Shown: one piece after another, positions 27,539-37,856 of the stretch | Position numbering within the stretch: the first letter of the stretch is position 1 | Layout of the letters: every line of letters starts with the position of its first letter | NCBI GenBank assembly: GCA_022402525.1 | Contig: JAKRSB010000115.1 | Coordinates: forward strand, 1 to 64,000 | Reading direction: 5' to 3' | DNA: 64,000 nucleotides | Source: Thermosynechococcaceae cyanobacterium MS004 | GTDB lineage: Bacteria; Cyanobacteriota; Cyanobacteriia; Thermosynechococcales; Thermosynechococcaceae | Notes under the pieces: generated by a model | Database searches by the model: none | What the model was told of the DNA's origin: nothing | What the model saw: only the letters and a program-made list of their open reading frames with translations | Position numbers and translations under genes: made by a program

Positions 27539-28717
27539 CTTATACTGACCCACAATCCGCTTGGCATATTCTGGGACATGAGCCTCTAGTTTATCGGGAT
27601 AGTTGCGCTTGACGTAGAGATAGTTGCGCGCAAAGTGGGAGTCAATCGAAAAGCGGGCATATTCCAGCCCTTTGGGGCCAATTTTTTCAATAAACACACC
27701 CATCAACTTAGCCGCCCACATGGGCAGGGTTACGGCTTTGTCATAGGCCGGAATGCTCTGCTGCACCGCATTCTTGCGATCGCCCTGGGAGGAGACAGGC
27801 TGCGTCTCTAGCTGATTCTGCACCAGATCCAGCATGGCTTGTCCCGTCTCGTTGCGCACCACAATCCACTGCCAGCCAAAGGGTGCTCCCATGTAGCCCA
27901 CCACCAGATCGGCCAAGGAATTCACATAGTCAAAACAGCTCATACAGGAGGGTGCAAACACATCCTTTAGCTGATTGGTTTTCAGGCCAAAAAAGGGCAC
28001 TGTCTCCGTAGAGCCATCCTCATGCTTAAAGTGCACTTTAAAGTCCTGCATAAATTCGTAGTAGACCACTGTTTCTGGCGATCGGCTGGTGGTGTCTAGG
28101 AATTTTTGTAGTCCGGCGCGGGTGACGTTATCTACGCAGGGGGTGCCCAGCACGTAGAGCTTTTCGAGTCCCAACTGTTTTTCAACGCTGCGCAGCGCCT
28201 GGATTTGACAGCCCACGCCAATGACCAGTAAGCGTTTGAGGCCAGACTGCTCAATTTGCTCCAGCACCGAAAGATTTGGGGAGAGGGTTGGCTTATTGAC
28301 CCGCGCCGCCAAAATTTCGGCTGGGGTACGGGCAATGATGGGCATGGGCTGAAAGCGGTCTTCAGCGGTGTTTTGGACGCACACAACCCCTTCTACGAGG
28401 CCACGATTTAGCATTTCAATGGCGATCGAGCTGACGATGCCCGTCCATTGCGCCCCTTCAATGGGTTCCGTCTTGCGGGCCGCTGTCATGGACTGATGCA
28501 CCCCAAAGTAGAGATCGTCAGGATCTTCTAAATTGCGGCTGCGCCCATGAGTCTGTACTTCTAAGGGCGCAACCTGCTGATTAATAAAGGCGCAGGCTTC
28601 TTTGACGTAATGCACATAGTAGGTATCGCAGAGGCCGCACTCACTACAGAGTTCTTTTGCAGGGCGACGACTGGACGCCTTGAGCGCCTTTGCTTTTTTA
28701 TGGGGCTGCACCATCAT
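27527..28717 (-). CDS. bciB: ferredoxin-dependent 8-vinyl reductase BciB
   Basis: About 396 aa from the ATG at 28717. It belongs to the F420-hydrogenase beta-subunit family, and its composition and length match cyanobacterial BciB (Synechocystis Slr1923 type), which reduces the 8-vinyl group of divinyl chlorophyllide with ferredoxin. Seen: the N-terminal iron-sulfur Cys cluster ELCSECGLCDTYY, GVGCQIQALR, LGTPCVDNVTR and APSCMSCFDY, which supply further Cys ligands. The plant homologue is hydroxymethyl chlorophyll a reductase, a related possible activity. It acts on the thylakoid or in the stroma-like cytosol. The gene is transcribed alone on the reverse strand. Confidence 0.88.
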   Translation of the reverse strand: MMVQPHKKAKALKASSRRPAKELCSECGLCDTYYVHYVKEACAFINQQVAPLEVQTHGRSRNLEDPDDLYFGVHQSMTAARKTEPIEGAQWTGIVSSIAIEMLNRGLVEGVVCVQNTAEDRFQPMPIIARTPAEILAARVNKPTLSPNLSVLEQIEQSGLKRLLVIGVGCQIQALRSVEKQLGLEKLYVLGTPCVDNVTRAGLQKFLDTTSRSPETVVYYEFMQDFKVHFKHEDGSTETVPFFGLKTNQLKDVFAPSCMSCFDYVNSLADLVVGYMGAPFGWQWIVVRNETGQAMLDLVQNQLETQPVSSQGDRKNAVQQSIPAYDKAVTLPMWAAKLMGVFIEKIGPKGLEYARFSIDSHFARNYLYVKRNYPDKLEAHVPEYAKRIVGQYKLPD

Positions 28718-28879
28718 GGGCGTCAAAGACAAAAAGAGTTCACTGTGATCACCATACCGTAAGGCTTGTGCTTCTTAGAGATCCTCAACAGTTTGTGATA
28801 CGAGTTGGGATACGAGCTAGCTTTGGCGGCAGCCAGAAATTCATAGGCCACAATTCCAGTCCACAATCCCAGGCCACAA

Positions 28880-28926
28880 TCCCAGAGCGATCGCAGGGTC
28901 TTTTCTCCAAGGCGATCGCTCTGGGA
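28880..28926 (-). terminator. hairpin with HIP1 sites after the Bax-inhibitor gene
   Basis: Perfect 15-bp inverted repeat tcccagagcgatcgc / gcgatcgctctggga (28880-28894 and 28912-28926) whose arms each contain most or all of a HIP1 octamer. It lies just past the stop of the gene at 28937. No clear U-run, so it may be a structural 3' end instead of a classical terminator. Confidence 0.5.
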
Positions 28927-28936
28927 CGTGATTCAA

Positions 28937-29662
28937 TTAGCGTCTATTGAGCGCGATCAGGAGGCGCAAGATAAACACAAACAGATTGACGTAGGTCAAG
29001 TACATCGAAAGAGCCGCAGGTAGGTACTGGTCATCTTTGTAGGTGCGGGGCAGCACAAAGAAATCGACGACCGCACAGCCCACAAACAGCAAGACCCCAA
29101 TGCCAGAAATCGAAACTTCAAGCCAGCTCGGCGTATAAATGTTGAAAAATGAGAGTCCCAACTGCGCCAGCAAAACCACAAATAGCGCAATGACCCCTAG
29201 CTGAATGGTTTTGGCTAAGGCAAACCCATCCTGCTCCGAAAGGTTAGACCCCACAGAACGCGCCACCACAAAGGTGACGCCGCAGCTTAGCGCTGCAATG
29301 CCTAACCCTGCTAATCCCACGCCCTGGGTGCGAAGCGCAAGATTGAGCAGCATGGCTAAGGTGTAGCCGGAAAGCAAGCTATAGGCCGCCAATAACGGGA
29401 GCGCCACTTGATTATTGCCGCGAGCTGCTACACCCCGCGCTATAAAAAAGAGTGCAATTTCGGCAATGAAGGCCACGATGAAGGTGGGCATAAACAGCCC
29501 TGGATTGGTCCGTAAAACATTCAGTCCGCCAAAAGCACCGACCGCCGTTAGAACGAGTCCACCCCCCACAAAAGGCAGGGCATTTTGAATTACGTTGGGG
29601 CCGACCAGCGCACTTTGCTTGGCCTGCTGAATGGCTTGTCTAAAATTACTGGTATTGCTCAC
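28937..29662 (-). CDS. Bax inhibitor-1/YccA family membrane protein
   Basis: 241-aa protein with seven hydrophobic segments spread from about residue 28 to 238. The C-terminal part TPSWLEVSISGIGVLLFVG, then DDQYLPAALSMYLTYVNLF and ILRLLIALNRR is diagnostic of the BI-1 family, which in bacteria includes pH-sensitive calcium leak channels. The GTG start at 29662 is supported by aagagga upstream. The true role in cyanobacteria is not established. Confidence 0.85.
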   Translation of the reverse strand: MSNTSNFRQAIQQAKQSALVGPNVIQNALPFVGGGLVLTAVGAFGGLNVLRTNPGLFMPTFIVAFIAEIALFFIARGVAARGNNQVALPLLAAYSLLSGYTLAMLLNLALRTQGVGLAGLGIAALSCGVTFVVARSVGSNLSEQDGFALAKTIQLGVIALFVVLLAQLGLSFFNIYTPSWLEVSISGIGVLLFVGCAVVDFFVLPRTYKDDQYLPAALSMYLTYVNLFVFILRLLIALNRR

Positions 29663-29690
29663 GATTATCCTCTTGGGGGTTACGTTAGGG

Positions 29691-29732
29691 GCTAGCTCTT
29701 GGGTGCTAGCTCTTGGGTGTTAATTCTTGGGT
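29691..29732. repeat. 14-bp tandem repeat upstream of the Bax-inhibitor gene
   Basis: Units gctagctcttgggt at 29691-29704 and 29705-29718 and a diverged gttaattcttgggt at 29719-29732, in the promoter-proximal leader. Confidence 0.9.
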
Positions 29733-29887
29733 ATTAATCCTATTGTGTCTGTATTTTGAAAAGGCTAGCAATCAATGTTGCCGCCGCACGAGCCACCGCA
29801 CGATAAGTTTACAGAAACTTAGCATTGGCGATCGCTAGCCGATGCTTTGGGTTATCTCTAAAGAAACGAAACCCTAGCGGAACACAA

Positions 29888-29959
29888 AGCCCCTTAGCAG
29901 ACTTGAACTGCTGACTTCCTCATTACGAGTGAGGCGCTCTACCACTGAGCTAAAGGGGC
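29888..29959 (-). tRNA. trnT-CGU: tRNA-Thr (anticodon CGU)
   Basis: Full cloverleaf on the reverse strand: acceptor gcccctt/aaggggc, D arm gctc-agtggta-gagc, anticodon stem cctca/tgagg with loop ctcgtaa (anticodon CGT), and T arm agcag-ttcaagt-ctgct. The 3' CCA is not encoded. The CGU anticodon reads ACG, threonine. Confidence 0.95.
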
Positions 29960-30090
29960 GTGAAAATAAGGAAAACCCAAGCTTTCGAGTAAAAGCTCAG
30001 GATGAAATTGTATCATCTCGCCCCTTGAATCGTGAACCCATTGAGTTAAGAGTTTCAGCCAGAGTTCCCGCCAGAGTTTCAGCCAAACAT

Positions 30091-30128
30091 GAGCAAAGCT
30101 TTCTGAATTTCTTCAGAAAGCTTTGCTC
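30091..30128 (-). terminator. terminator hairpin of the atp operon
   Basis: Perfect 16-bp inverted repeat gagcaaagctttctga / tcagaaagctttgctc with a 6-base loop, 51 bp past the last atp gene. The U-rich tail is short (atgttt). Confidence 0.75.
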
Positions 30129-30178
30129 ACAACCTCTAGGGGTTGAATGAATCGACTGGAGGAAACCGATGGGGAAAC

Positions 30179-31126
30179 CTACTTGAGCGCTTCAGCACCA
30201 CCCACCACTTCAAGCAGCTCTTGAGTAATAGCCGCTTGACGAGCCTTGTTATAGGACAGCGTGAGGGCTGTAATCAGTTGGCTGGCATTATCGCTGGCGT
30301 TGTTCATGGCCGTCATTCGTGCGGCAAGTTCACTTGCTGCGGACTCTTGCAAAGAACGCAGAAGCTGGTTGTTTAGGTACAGCGGCAGCAGGGCATCCAG
30401 GATGCTCAATGGGTTTTGCTCAAACAGCATATCCTGTGGCAATGCCTGGACTTGGGATGCGACTTTCTCGCGCTCGACCTGGAACTGGCCTCCCCGCGTT
30501 GTCAAGCGAAAAATTTCGTCGTCCGGCACTTCTAGACCTTGAGGATCAAGGGGAAGCAAGGTTTGCACCACGGGGCGTGAAGACACCAGGGACACAAACT
30601 TGGTGTAGATCAGCTCGACGCGATCAACAGCTTCAGAGACAAACAGCGACAGCAGCTCGTCTGCCACCTTAGAAGCTTCCGCTGCCGTGGGCACCTGCTC
30701 CAGGTTAGTGTAGGTTTCTGAAATCGGCTGCTCCCGTCGCTGGAAATATTGAATCGCTTTACGACCCACCAGGACAAGGGTGTAGTCTAGCCCTTCTTGC
30801 TTCAGCTCACGGATTCGCTCTTCAGCACGGCGGATGATATTGCTGTTGTAGCCACCACAGAGACCGCGATCGCCCGTTACCACCAGCAGCGCCACCTTGC
30901 CGACCTGCCGTTTCTTGAGGAGCGGCAAATCTGCCTCCTCAAACTTGAGTCGAGCCTGAAGTCCGTAGAGCACTTGGGCAAGCCGATCCGCAAAGGGACG
31001 AGTGGCCGTGACCTGCTCCTGGGCGCGTCGCACCTTGGCCGCCGCCACGAGTCGCATGGCTTCCGTGATTTTTTTGGTATTTTTCACGGACTGAATGCGA
31101 TCGCGGATGAATTTTAGATTAGCCAT
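30179..31126 (-). CDS. atpC: ATP synthase gamma subunit
   Basis: Central rotor shaft of F1, 315 aa (called atpC in cyanobacteria, atpG elsewhere). Seen: the conserved N-terminal helix [33 protein letters not shown], and the C-terminal helix [17 protein letters not shown]. An inserted region around residues 195-240 ([20 protein letters not shown]) matches the redox/regulatory insertion of photosynthetic gammas but lacks the chloroplast cysteine pair, as is normal for cyanobacteria. It ends the atp operon, 12 bp after atpA. Confidence 0.96.
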   Translation of the reverse strand: MANLKFIRDRIQSVKNTKKITEAMRLVAAAKVRRAQEQVTATRPFADRLAQVLYGLQARLKFEEADLPLLKKRQVGKVALLVVTGDRGLCGGYNSNIIRRAEERIRELKQEGLDYTLVLVGRKAIQYFQRREQPISETYTNLEQVPTAAEASKVADELLSLFVSEAVDRVELIYTKFVSLVSSRPVVQTLLPLDPQGLEVPDDEIFRLTTRGGQFQVEREKVASQVQALPQDMLFEQNPLSILDALLPLYLNNQLLRSLQESAASELAARMTAMNNASDNASQLITALTLSYNKARQAAITQELLEVVGGAEALK

Positions 31127-31138
31127 CCTTAAATTCTC

Positions 31139-32656
31139 CTAGGCGGCTGCCAAAAAGGTCTTCTTAAATTCGCCAATGGCAGACTTCAGAAGCTCTTCTG
31201 CTTCAGGCGTGAGGGCTTTGGCTGCACGCACGGCTTCGCCATACTTGGGCTGGCTGTTGGACAGATAGGTTCTGAGGCCCACAACAAAGGACACCACCTG
31301 ATCCACTTCAATTTCATCAAGGTAGCCGTTGGTTCCTGCATAGATCACTGCCACCTGTTCTTCCACCGGAATGGGAGAATACTGAGCCTGCTTGAGAAGT
31401 TCCCGCAGACGCTGACCCCGCGCAAGCTGGTTTTGGGTTGCTTTATCAAGGTCAGAGGCAAATTGGGCAAAGGCTTCTAGTTCAGCAAACTGCGCCAAGT
31501 CTAGCTTCAGCTTCCCTGCCACCTGCTTCATGGCCTTAATCTGAGCGGCAGAACCCACCCGTGACACGGAGATCCCCGCGTTGATCGCAGGCCGTAGACC
31601 CGCGTTAAAGAGGTCTGAGGACAGGAAGATTTGACCGTCCGTAATCGAAATTACGTTGGTGGGAATATAGGCGGAGACGTCACCTGCCTGGGTTTCAACG
31701 ATGGGCAGTGCGGTCATGCTGCCTTCTCCCAGTTCAGGGCTGAGTTTTGCCGCACGCTCTAGCAAACGAGAGTGTAGGTAGAAGACGTCGCCAGGATAGG
31801 CTTCACGACCGGGTGGACGGCGGAGCAGCAGAGACATTTGGCGATAGGCCTGAGCCTGCTTAGATAAATCGTCGTAAATCACAAGGGTGTGCTTGCCAGT
31901 GTACATAAAGTACTCGGCGATCGTTGCGCCCGTATAGGGGGCAAGGTACTGCAGGGTTGCAGGGTCGTTGGCGTTTGCTGCTACAACGGTGGTGTACTCT
32001 AGAGCACCACGTTCACGAAGCACGTTCACAATATTGGCTACGGTGGAAGCCTTTTGGCCAATCGCCACGTAGACGCACTTCACGTCCTGGCCTTTTTGGT
32101 TGAGGATCGTGTCGATCGCCACGGAGGTTTTACCGGTCTGGCGATCGCCGATAATCAGCTCCCGCTGACCCCGACCAATAGGCACCATGGCGTCGATAGC
32201 CGTGATTCCGGTCTGCATCGGTTCATACACAGACTTTCGCTCAATAATGCCGGGAGCTGCCGACTCAATCAGCCGAAACTCGGTGGACTGAATTTCACCT
32301 TTGCCGTCCAAAGGTCGGGCAAGGGCGTCTACCACGCGACCGATGAGAGCGTCACCCACGGGAATTTGAGCAATTTTGCCGGTTGTTTTAACCGCACTGC
32401 CTTCTTGGAGCTCGCGACCGTCACCCATAAGCACTGCGCCCACGTTATCTTCTTCTAGGTTGAGGGCAATTCCAACGGTGCCGTCTTCAAATTCAAGAAG
32501 TTCCCCCGACATGGCTCTTTCTAGGCCATAAATGCGGGCAATGCCGTCACCCACCGAGAGAATCGTACCAACGTTGTCGACTTTGACTTCTTGGCTGTAC
32601 TGCTCAATCTGCTGGCGGATAATGGTGCTAATTTCGTCAGGTCTGATACTTACCAT
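31139..32656 (-). CDS. atpA: ATP synthase alpha subunit
   Basis: 505-aa non-catalytic nucleotide-binding subunit of F1. Seen: the N-terminal crown with [14 protein letters not shown], Walker [12 protein letters not shown] near 170, [13 protein letters not shown], the signature segment [17 protein letters not shown] near 365, and a C-terminus KKTFLAAA. Length is standard. The ATG at 32656 is clear. Part of the reverse-strand atp operon, with a gap of about 135 bp after atpH. The beta and epsilon genes are not in this window, as expected for cyanobacteria. Confidence 0.97.
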   Translation of the reverse strand: MVSIRPDEISTIIRQQIEQYSQEVKVDNVGTILSVGDGIARIYGLERAMSGELLEFEDGTVGIALNLEEDNVGAVLMGDGRELQEGSAVKTTGKIAQIPVGDALIGRVVDALARPLDGKGEIQSTEFRLIESAAPGIIERKSVYEPMQTGITAIDAMVPIGRGQRELIIGDRQTGKTSVAIDTILNQKGQDVKCVYVAIGQKASTVANIVNVLRERGALEYTTVVAANANDPATLQYLAPYTGATIAEYFMYTGKHTLVIYDDLSKQAQAYRQMSLLLRRPPGREAYPGDVFYLHSRLLERAAKLSPELGEGSMTALPIVETQAGDVSAYIPTNVISITDGQIFLSSDLFNAGLRPAINAGISVSRVGSAAQIKAMKQVAGKLKLDLAQFAELEAFAQFASDLDKATQNQLARGQRLRELLKQAQYSPIPVEEQVAVIYAGTNGYLDEIEVDQVVSFVVGLRTYLSNSQPKYGEAVRAAKALTPEAEELLKSAIGEFKKTFLAAA

Positions 32657-32792
32657 GGGCTTGCTCTAAATCCGAACTCTGTATTAGGACAAATCAAGAC
32701 TCAATTTTTTGAGAATGCCCCTGAGAGGATTGCCCCAGAGGTCTTTGAACCGATAATAAATATTCCTGAAAATATGCCTGAAATCGGTACTT

Positions 32793-33350
32793 TTAGGCGG
32801 GGTTTAGCAGGGACACTCCAATCCGCCGAAGCTGACCCCGAATACTGGCGTCCAGCACCTGAGAACCAACTTTGATGATGACCCCACCAATCAGTTCTGG
32901 CTCAATCTTGGTGTCTAGCTCAACTTCGGCAGCTTGCGATAGCTCTTTCACCTTTTGAATTACGCCAGCCCGCTGAGCTTCGCTTAATTCAATGGTGGAA
33001 GTCACTTCAGCCAAGACCGTGTTTCTGAGCTTCCGCAGTAGGACACGATACTGCTGACAGATCCCTGAGAGCAGAAATATTCGACGGCGGTCTACCAGGA
33101 GCAGCAGAAAATTCAAGAAGTAAGGATGCACCTCGGATTCAAAAAGCTGACGCACAACGGCTTTTTTAGACTCACCTTTTGTAAAAGGATTCTCAAAAAA
33201 GGCGCTCAGGTCTGGAGAGGCAGTTAGGGTTTGTAGGATGGCGTTTGCATTCTCCCCAAACTGATCCGTCAGGCTTTGAGACTCCGCGAGAGACATCAGT
33301 GCCTCAGCGTAGGGTTCAATCACGCCAGCACTCGCAGCATTCTGCTTCAT
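32793..33350 (-). CDS. atpH: ATP synthase delta subunit
   Basis: 185-aa peripheral-stalk subunit linking F1 to b/b'. Seen: AGVIEPYAEALMSLAESQ, FLLLLVDRRRIFLL, and the C-terminal beta domain KIEPELIGGVIIKVGSQVLD. The start overlaps the stop of atpF by 4 bases, implying coupled translation of two stalk subunits. Confidence 0.95.
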   Translation of the reverse strand: MKQNAASAGVIEPYAEALMSLAESQSLTDQFGENANAILQTLTASPDLSAFFENPFTKGESKKAVVRQLFESEVHPYFLNFLLLLVDRRRIFLLSGICQQYRVLLRKLRNTVLAEVTSTIELSEAQRAGVIQKVKELSQAAEVELDTKIEPELIGGVIIKVGSQVLDASIRGQLRRIGVSLLNPA

Positions 33351-33919
33351 GAGGGGCCTCCCAATAGGGCAATACTACGATCAATTAATTGACGCTGAGC
33401 GTCTTCGTTATTGGCCAACTGGCTCTGCAGTTCTTGCTCAACTTTCTTGAGCGAGAGTTCTACAACGCGCTGACGCAGCTCGGCGATCGCCCGTTCTTGA
33501 CTAGAGCTAGTATCTTGAGAAGCACTCTCTTCCAGTCGCTGAATTTCGGCAACGGCCTGGGCCAGAATCTGCTCCGTCACGGAACTAGCGCTGGCCTGCG
33601 CTTGGGCTAAGATCCGTTCGGCCTCAGCTTCGGCCTGAGCCAATTTTTGCTCCTCCGCCTTCTGCGCCTCAATTGCGGCCTGCTTGCGTGCTTCGGACTC
33701 TTTTATGTCAGCTTCAATGGCGGCGCGTCTTTCAGAAAGAATTTTTCCGAGAAAGCCCTTTCCAAAGTAGACAACCACGCTAATCACGATCGCGAGGTTA
33801 ATGAGGTTCGCTTCAAAAATATCGGTGTTGATCCCGAATCCGTGGGCTTCAGCCGACTCTGAAAGCTCAGCAACGCTAGACTCTACGGCTAGCCAATAAA
33901 ACATCATCCCCATGATCAT
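33347..33919 (-). CDS. atpF: ATP synthase subunit b
   Basis: 190-aa peripheral stalk subunit. Seen: one membrane helix (LINLAIVISVVVYFGKGFLG, about residues 35-55) and a long charged coiled coil rich in Ala, Glu and Gln up to the C-terminus. The first 30 residues are the N-terminal extension typical of cyanobacterial and plastid b subunits. The ATG at 33919 is used; an in-frame ATG lies two codons later. Coupled by overlap to atpH. Confidence 0.94.
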   Translation of the reverse strand: MIMGMMFYWLAVESSVAELSESAEAHGFGINTDIFEANLINLAIVISVVVYFGKGFLGKILSERRAAIEADIKESEARKQAAIEAQKAEEQKLAQAEAEAERILAQAQASASSVTEQILAQAVAEIQRLEESASQDTSSSQERAIAELRQRVVELSLKKVEQELQSQLANNEDAQRQLIDRSIALLGGPS

Positions 33920-33954
33920 TTCCGGTAACTGCGGTGTGGGTGATTATGAACGGG

Positions 33955-34386
33955 TCAACGCGCCAGCTCAGGGCCGAGAAGCTTTTTGAGAAGCTGTTGG
34001 CTGAGGGTGTCGACCTCTTTTTCTAGGGCGCTAAAAGCAGCCTGTTTTTGCTGCTCTAGCTCTAGCTGAATGCTTGTGGCCTGCTCCTGGAGCTTGCGTT
34101 GGGCTTCAGCAACTTGAGCAGAGGACTGCTTTTGAGCAGCGGTCTGGGCATCTGTAATGATGGTTTGAGACTGACGACGCGAAGACGAAAGCTTTTCGCT
34201 GTAGTCCTGGGCCAGACGCTTTGCCTTATCTTGCCGTTCACGGGCTTCTGTGTTGTTGCTGCTCACATAGTCTTGGCGATCGCTCAAGACCTTAGACAGG
34301 GGCTTAAAGAAGACCGCATTCAAAACCACGACCAGCAGCAAAAACTGAATGGCCACCAGCGGCAATGTTGCATCGAAATCAAACAT
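33955..34386 (-). CDS. atpG: ATP synthase subunit b'
   Basis: The second, photosynthesis-type b subunit, about 143 aa from the ATG at 34386 ([10 protein letters not shown]). Seen: a single N-terminal membrane helix [18 protein letters not shown] and a coiled coil thereafter. Upstream codons back to 34443 are not family-like. Having both b and b' in the same operon marks photosynthetic bacteria. Confidence 0.94.
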   Translation of the reverse strand: MFDFDATLPLVAIQFLLLVVVLNAVFFKPLSKVLSDRQDYVSSNNTEARERQDKAKRLAQDYSEKLSSSRRQSQTIITDAQTAAQKQSSAQVAEAQRKLQEQATSIQLELEQQKQAAFSALEKEVDTLSQQLLKKLLGPELAR

Positions 34387-34468
34387 TTTTCTCTTCCTCT
34401 GGGTGCAGTTTAGGTGAGTGAGACAAGAGACTGTTTCAAACATCAGCCGCTTGTCTCAGCCCTAGAGT

Positions 34469-34777
<309 letters not shown>

Positions 34778-34872
34778 TTAAACGGCAAGACGCACTAGCC
34801 CACAAGAACCCATCAATGAACTCATTCATTAGCATTAAAGATAAGAAATGAATTCAGGTATGGATCAATGCG

Positions 34873-35643
34873 TTAATGAGCCTCGCCTTCCTCGCCATGA
34901 CCTTCCAGGGCTTCATGAATGTACGCTGCAGCAAGGGTTGCAAAAACCAGCGCTTGAATTGCGCTTGTAAATAGACCCAGCAGCATGACAGGCAGGGGCA
35001 CAAAGAGCGGCACCAGCAAGACCAAAACTCCGACCACGAGTTCATCCGCCAAAATGTTTCCGAAAAGCCGGAAACTCAGCGAAAGCGGCTTGGTAAAGTC
35101 TTCTAAGATCGCGATCGGCAGCAAAACGGGAGTGGGCTGAACATACTTCGCAAAGTAGCCAAGCCCCTTTTTCTTGAAGCCTGCATAGAAGTAGGCCAAG
35201 GAAACCAGCAGCGCTAGCGCAACCGTTGTGTTGATGTCGTTGGTGGGTGCAGCAAGCTCACCCTCTGGCAACCTGAGTAGTTTCCAGGGCACGAGTGCAC
35301 CCGACCAGTTCGCGACAAAGATAAACAAAAAAAGCGTTCCCACAAAGGGAACCCAAGGGCGATACTCTTTTTCGCCGATTTGATTTTTGGTCAAATCCCG
35401 TACAAATTCCAGCGCGTACTCCATGAGATTCTGAATACCGCTGGGAATTCTCTGAACATTCCGGGTGGCAGCAAAGGACGCAATCAGCAGCAGCCCAATC
35501 ACGATCCAGGAAGTTATAAAAACCTGGCCGTGCAGGTGAAGGCCGCCGAGTTGCCAATATAGATGATGCCCGACCTCTAGCTTGGCGCTTGGAAGCAGGT
35601 GTTGGAGTTCAAAAGAATTGAGCAGAAGGCTGCCAAAGTGCAT
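34873..35643 (-). CDS. atpB: ATP synthase subunit a
   Basis: 256-aa membrane subunit carrying the proton half-channels. Seen: [57 protein letters not shown], the essential Arg in [17 protein letters not shown], and a last helix with [20 protein letters not shown]. The ATG at 35643 (MHFGSLLL) is preferred over the GTG three codons earlier. Second gene of the atp operon. Confidence 0.96.
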   Translation of the reverse strand: MHFGSLLLNSFELQHLLPSAKLEVGHHLYWQLGGLHLHGQVFITSWIVIGLLLIASFAATRNVQRIPSGIQNLMEYALEFVRDLTKNQIGEKEYRPWVPFVGTLFLFIFVANWSGALVPWKLLRLPEGELAAPTNDINTTVALALLVSLAYFYAGFKKKGLGYFAKYVQPTPVLLPIAILEDFTKPLSLSFRLFGNILADELVVGVLVLLVPLFVPLPVMLLGLFTSAIQALVFATLAAAYIHEALEGHGEEGEAH

Positions 35644-35712
35644 AAGCTGCACAACCTCATTGGAACTGCGTACAAATAATTCAGCTCAGACATAGTATTC
35701 ACTTCAGGCTTG

Positions 35713-36171
35713 TTAGCCTTTAGGAACTGACTGAGGGGCAATCACAGTCTTGAGCGTGTAAACCAGAATGGCTGCTTTATAGGTTAGAAATCCTAAAAAC
35801 ACAGGCAAAACCTCTAGCTGCTTCCATTGGGTAGCAAAAATCATGACGCCCACAAAAACCGCTAGTTGACTCTTGCCTACGCTGGTTTTTCCAGTCCCAA
35901 GCCGCTCTACGTTTCGCGCCAACAATTTCAAGTAAATCACACCTGTGAACGCCCCAACTAAATAGTTGAGGGCAATTTTAAGGGAGTAATACCACCACAC
36001 TGGCCCAAAGGCGATCGCCATTAAAATGAGGGTCGTTGCCAACAGTTCCTGGCGGAGCTGATAGAACTCGCCCATGGAGCGATCTGAACTTTGCTCTGGT
36101 TCATGAGAGTCGATAATCGAACTCTCCGGGTGGGGAGAGGGCGGCTGAATCGAGGGGTCTTGTGAATCCAC
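35713..36171 (-). CDS. atpI: ATP synthase protein I
   Basis: Assembly-related membrane protein, first gene of the atp operon. Either 152 aa from a GTG at 36171 with an acidic, Ser/Pro-rich extension, or 120 aa from the ATG at 36075 (MGEFYQLRQELL). Seen: four hydrophobic segments, including LILMAIAFGPVWWYYSLKIA and NYLVGAFTGVIYLKLLARN. AtpI helps assemble the c-ring. An AT-rich -10-like TATTAT on the reverse strand at 36214-36219 may mark the operon promoter if the ATG start is used. Confidence 0.88.
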   Translation of the reverse strand: MDSQDPSIQPPSPHPESSIIDSHEPEQSSDRSMGEFYQLRQELLATTLILMAIAFGPVWWYYSLKIALNYLVGAFTGVIYLKLLARNVERLGTGKTSVGKSQLAVFVGVMIFATQWKQLEVLPVFLGFLTYKAAILVYTLKTVIAPQSVPKG

Positions 36172-36290
36172 AGGGCAGGGGCGCTTGAGTTGCTGAACCG
36201 TGAGCCACTGCCAATAATATCACGCAGGGGTAACAATACTTAACGGGAAAATTAATTGAAATTTTAGGTTTCGTGAGGGTTTGATGGGGG

Positions 36291-37487
36291 TCAAGCGCCC
36301 GGAGAGAGTAGGAGGATCTGCTGGACAAGGAGCGATCGCACCTGCTCTAGGGAAAATTCAACCTGATTTAAAAGCTGGCCGATGCTGCGGGTTTCTGGAG
36401 AATCCACCGCCTCCAAAAAGGCCACGTCGGCTGCGCTCAGATTCACGATTTGATAGTCCGCGTTAAATAGACAGTTGCTGGGCCACCCATTGATGCAGGG
36501 GTTGAGGGATGGAATTGCGGCCAGTAGGGCATCATCTTGAGACCAGTCGGCACGCGGCAGCGGCGGTCGGCCTAGAAAAAATTCGTAGTGGGCGATGGAT
36601 TCCGGGTCCAGGAGTTCAATGAGGCGATAGCGCTCCCATTCGTCGAGGTGAGCGGCGCGGTGCAGGAGATCTGGGTTGGAGCCAACAAGGCGGTCGAGCT
36701 GCCAGACACTAGGGTTAGAGAAGCCTAGAAACGATAGTCCAGAAGCCTCAATGAGTGTCTTGAGGGTGGGGATGCTGTAGTCAATTTCCTGGGGGTGGAC
36801 GTACATATCGGCAAAGCACTCATCCCGATGGTTTTCGAGAGACCATCGTTCCTGCTCACGCTTTTTGAGTCGGTTGTGGTCTGGGAGCGCTGCAAAGATT
36901 TGCCGACCGACCTGAACCCCGTCGGTATAGTCACCGCGCTTATCCCCTTGGAGTAGGCTGATCGCCTGCTGCATGAGCTGGATTTCCCAGCGACCCAGTT
37001 CCCCGTAGACAAAAATATGGAAGATTCCGCCAGGGGCGAGTTTTTTGGCAAGGGCCTGAATGCCCTGAATCGGGTCAGCGGTATGGTGCAGGACACCGAC
37101 GCAGTTGATGAGGTCAAATTCCCCCTCTAGCTGGTCGGCATCAAATAAACTGAGTTGTTGAAACTGGACGCGGTTTGCCCCTTGGGTGCGATCGCAGCGT
37201 TCTTTCGCCACGGCTAGGGTGCCAGCGCTCAGGTCAATGCCGATGACCTCTGCCTGGGGGTTGAGGTAAGCCAAATACTCTGTACTTACCCCAGACCCGC
37301 AGCCTGCGTCCAGAATCCGCACGGCCTGACGCGATGGCTTTTGGCCTGTGCAGAAGCTGTAGGCCGTATTCCAGTTCCAGCGCCAGTTATAGCCAGGAGG
37401 CGGATTGTCTGAGAGCGGATCGGGCGGGAAGGGATAGGTATCGTAGAGTTTGGCAACGGCGGTGCTAACGTCTTGGGGCGATCGCAT
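36291..37487 (-). CDS. class I SAM-dependent methyltransferase
   Basis: 398-aa protein. Seen: SAM-binding motif I ILDAGCGSGVSTEYLA near residue 60, the acidic residue after beta-2 in VIGIDLSAGTLA, motif IV-like FDLINCVGVLHHTADP and GGIFHIFVYGELGRWE, followed by a C-terminal region of about 200 residues with no recognised domain (WSLENHRDECFADMYVHPQE, RPPLPRADW). The substrate is unknown. It lies 119 bp upstream of atpI on the same strand, and may or may not be cotranscribed. Confidence 0.85.
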   Translation of the reverse strand: MRSPQDVSTAVAKLYDTYPFPPDPLSDNPPPGYNWRWNWNTAYSFCTGQKPSRQAVRILDAGCGSGVSTEYLAYLNPQAEVIGIDLSAGTLAVAKERCDRTQGANRVQFQQLSLFDADQLEGEFDLINCVGVLHHTADPIQGIQALAKKLAPGGIFHIFVYGELGRWEIQLMQQAISLLQGDKRGDYTDGVQVGRQIFAALPDHNRLKKREQERWSLENHRDECFADMYVHPQEIDYSIPTLKTLIEASGLSFLGFSNPSVWQLDRLVGSNPDLLHRAAHLDEWERYRLIELLDPESIAHYEFFLGRPPLPRADWSQDDALLAAIPSLNPCINGWPSNCLFNADYQIVNLSAADVAFLEAVDSPETRSIGQLLNQVEFSLEQVRSLLVQQILLLSPGA

Positions 37488-37856
37488 GGGTCAGAGTATT
37501 GAAAGGGTTTAGGTGGAAGGGCTTAGGGAGATGATCGGGGGAGAAGAATCTTGTGACTTCTGTTGTCCCACCATCGTCTCATGGGATTGGGTTGCTGCAG
37601 GTTGGTTTTGTCTGAAGATAGTTTTGCCTGAAGTTTTGCCTGAAATAGTCTGCCTCTGTCCTCACCTGAAAAAGCCTTGCGACAGTCTTGGTGCAGCCTC
37701 CAGAAGCGTGAATCCAGAAATATCTCGCTCCAATGTGGGTACAACTGGATTAGCGGATGAGTGTCTTATTTAGTTGGGTTAGCGCGTCCGAAGAAATACT
37801 TTAGGTTTCTAATTCTCCCTACTCCGAACCTCCAGACTCTTAAACTTTCAGGCTGT

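Noticed and set aside
30179-31126. Possible redox control of the ATP synthase gamma subunit
   Set aside because: The insertion region is present but the regulatory cysteine pair of chloroplast gamma is absent.
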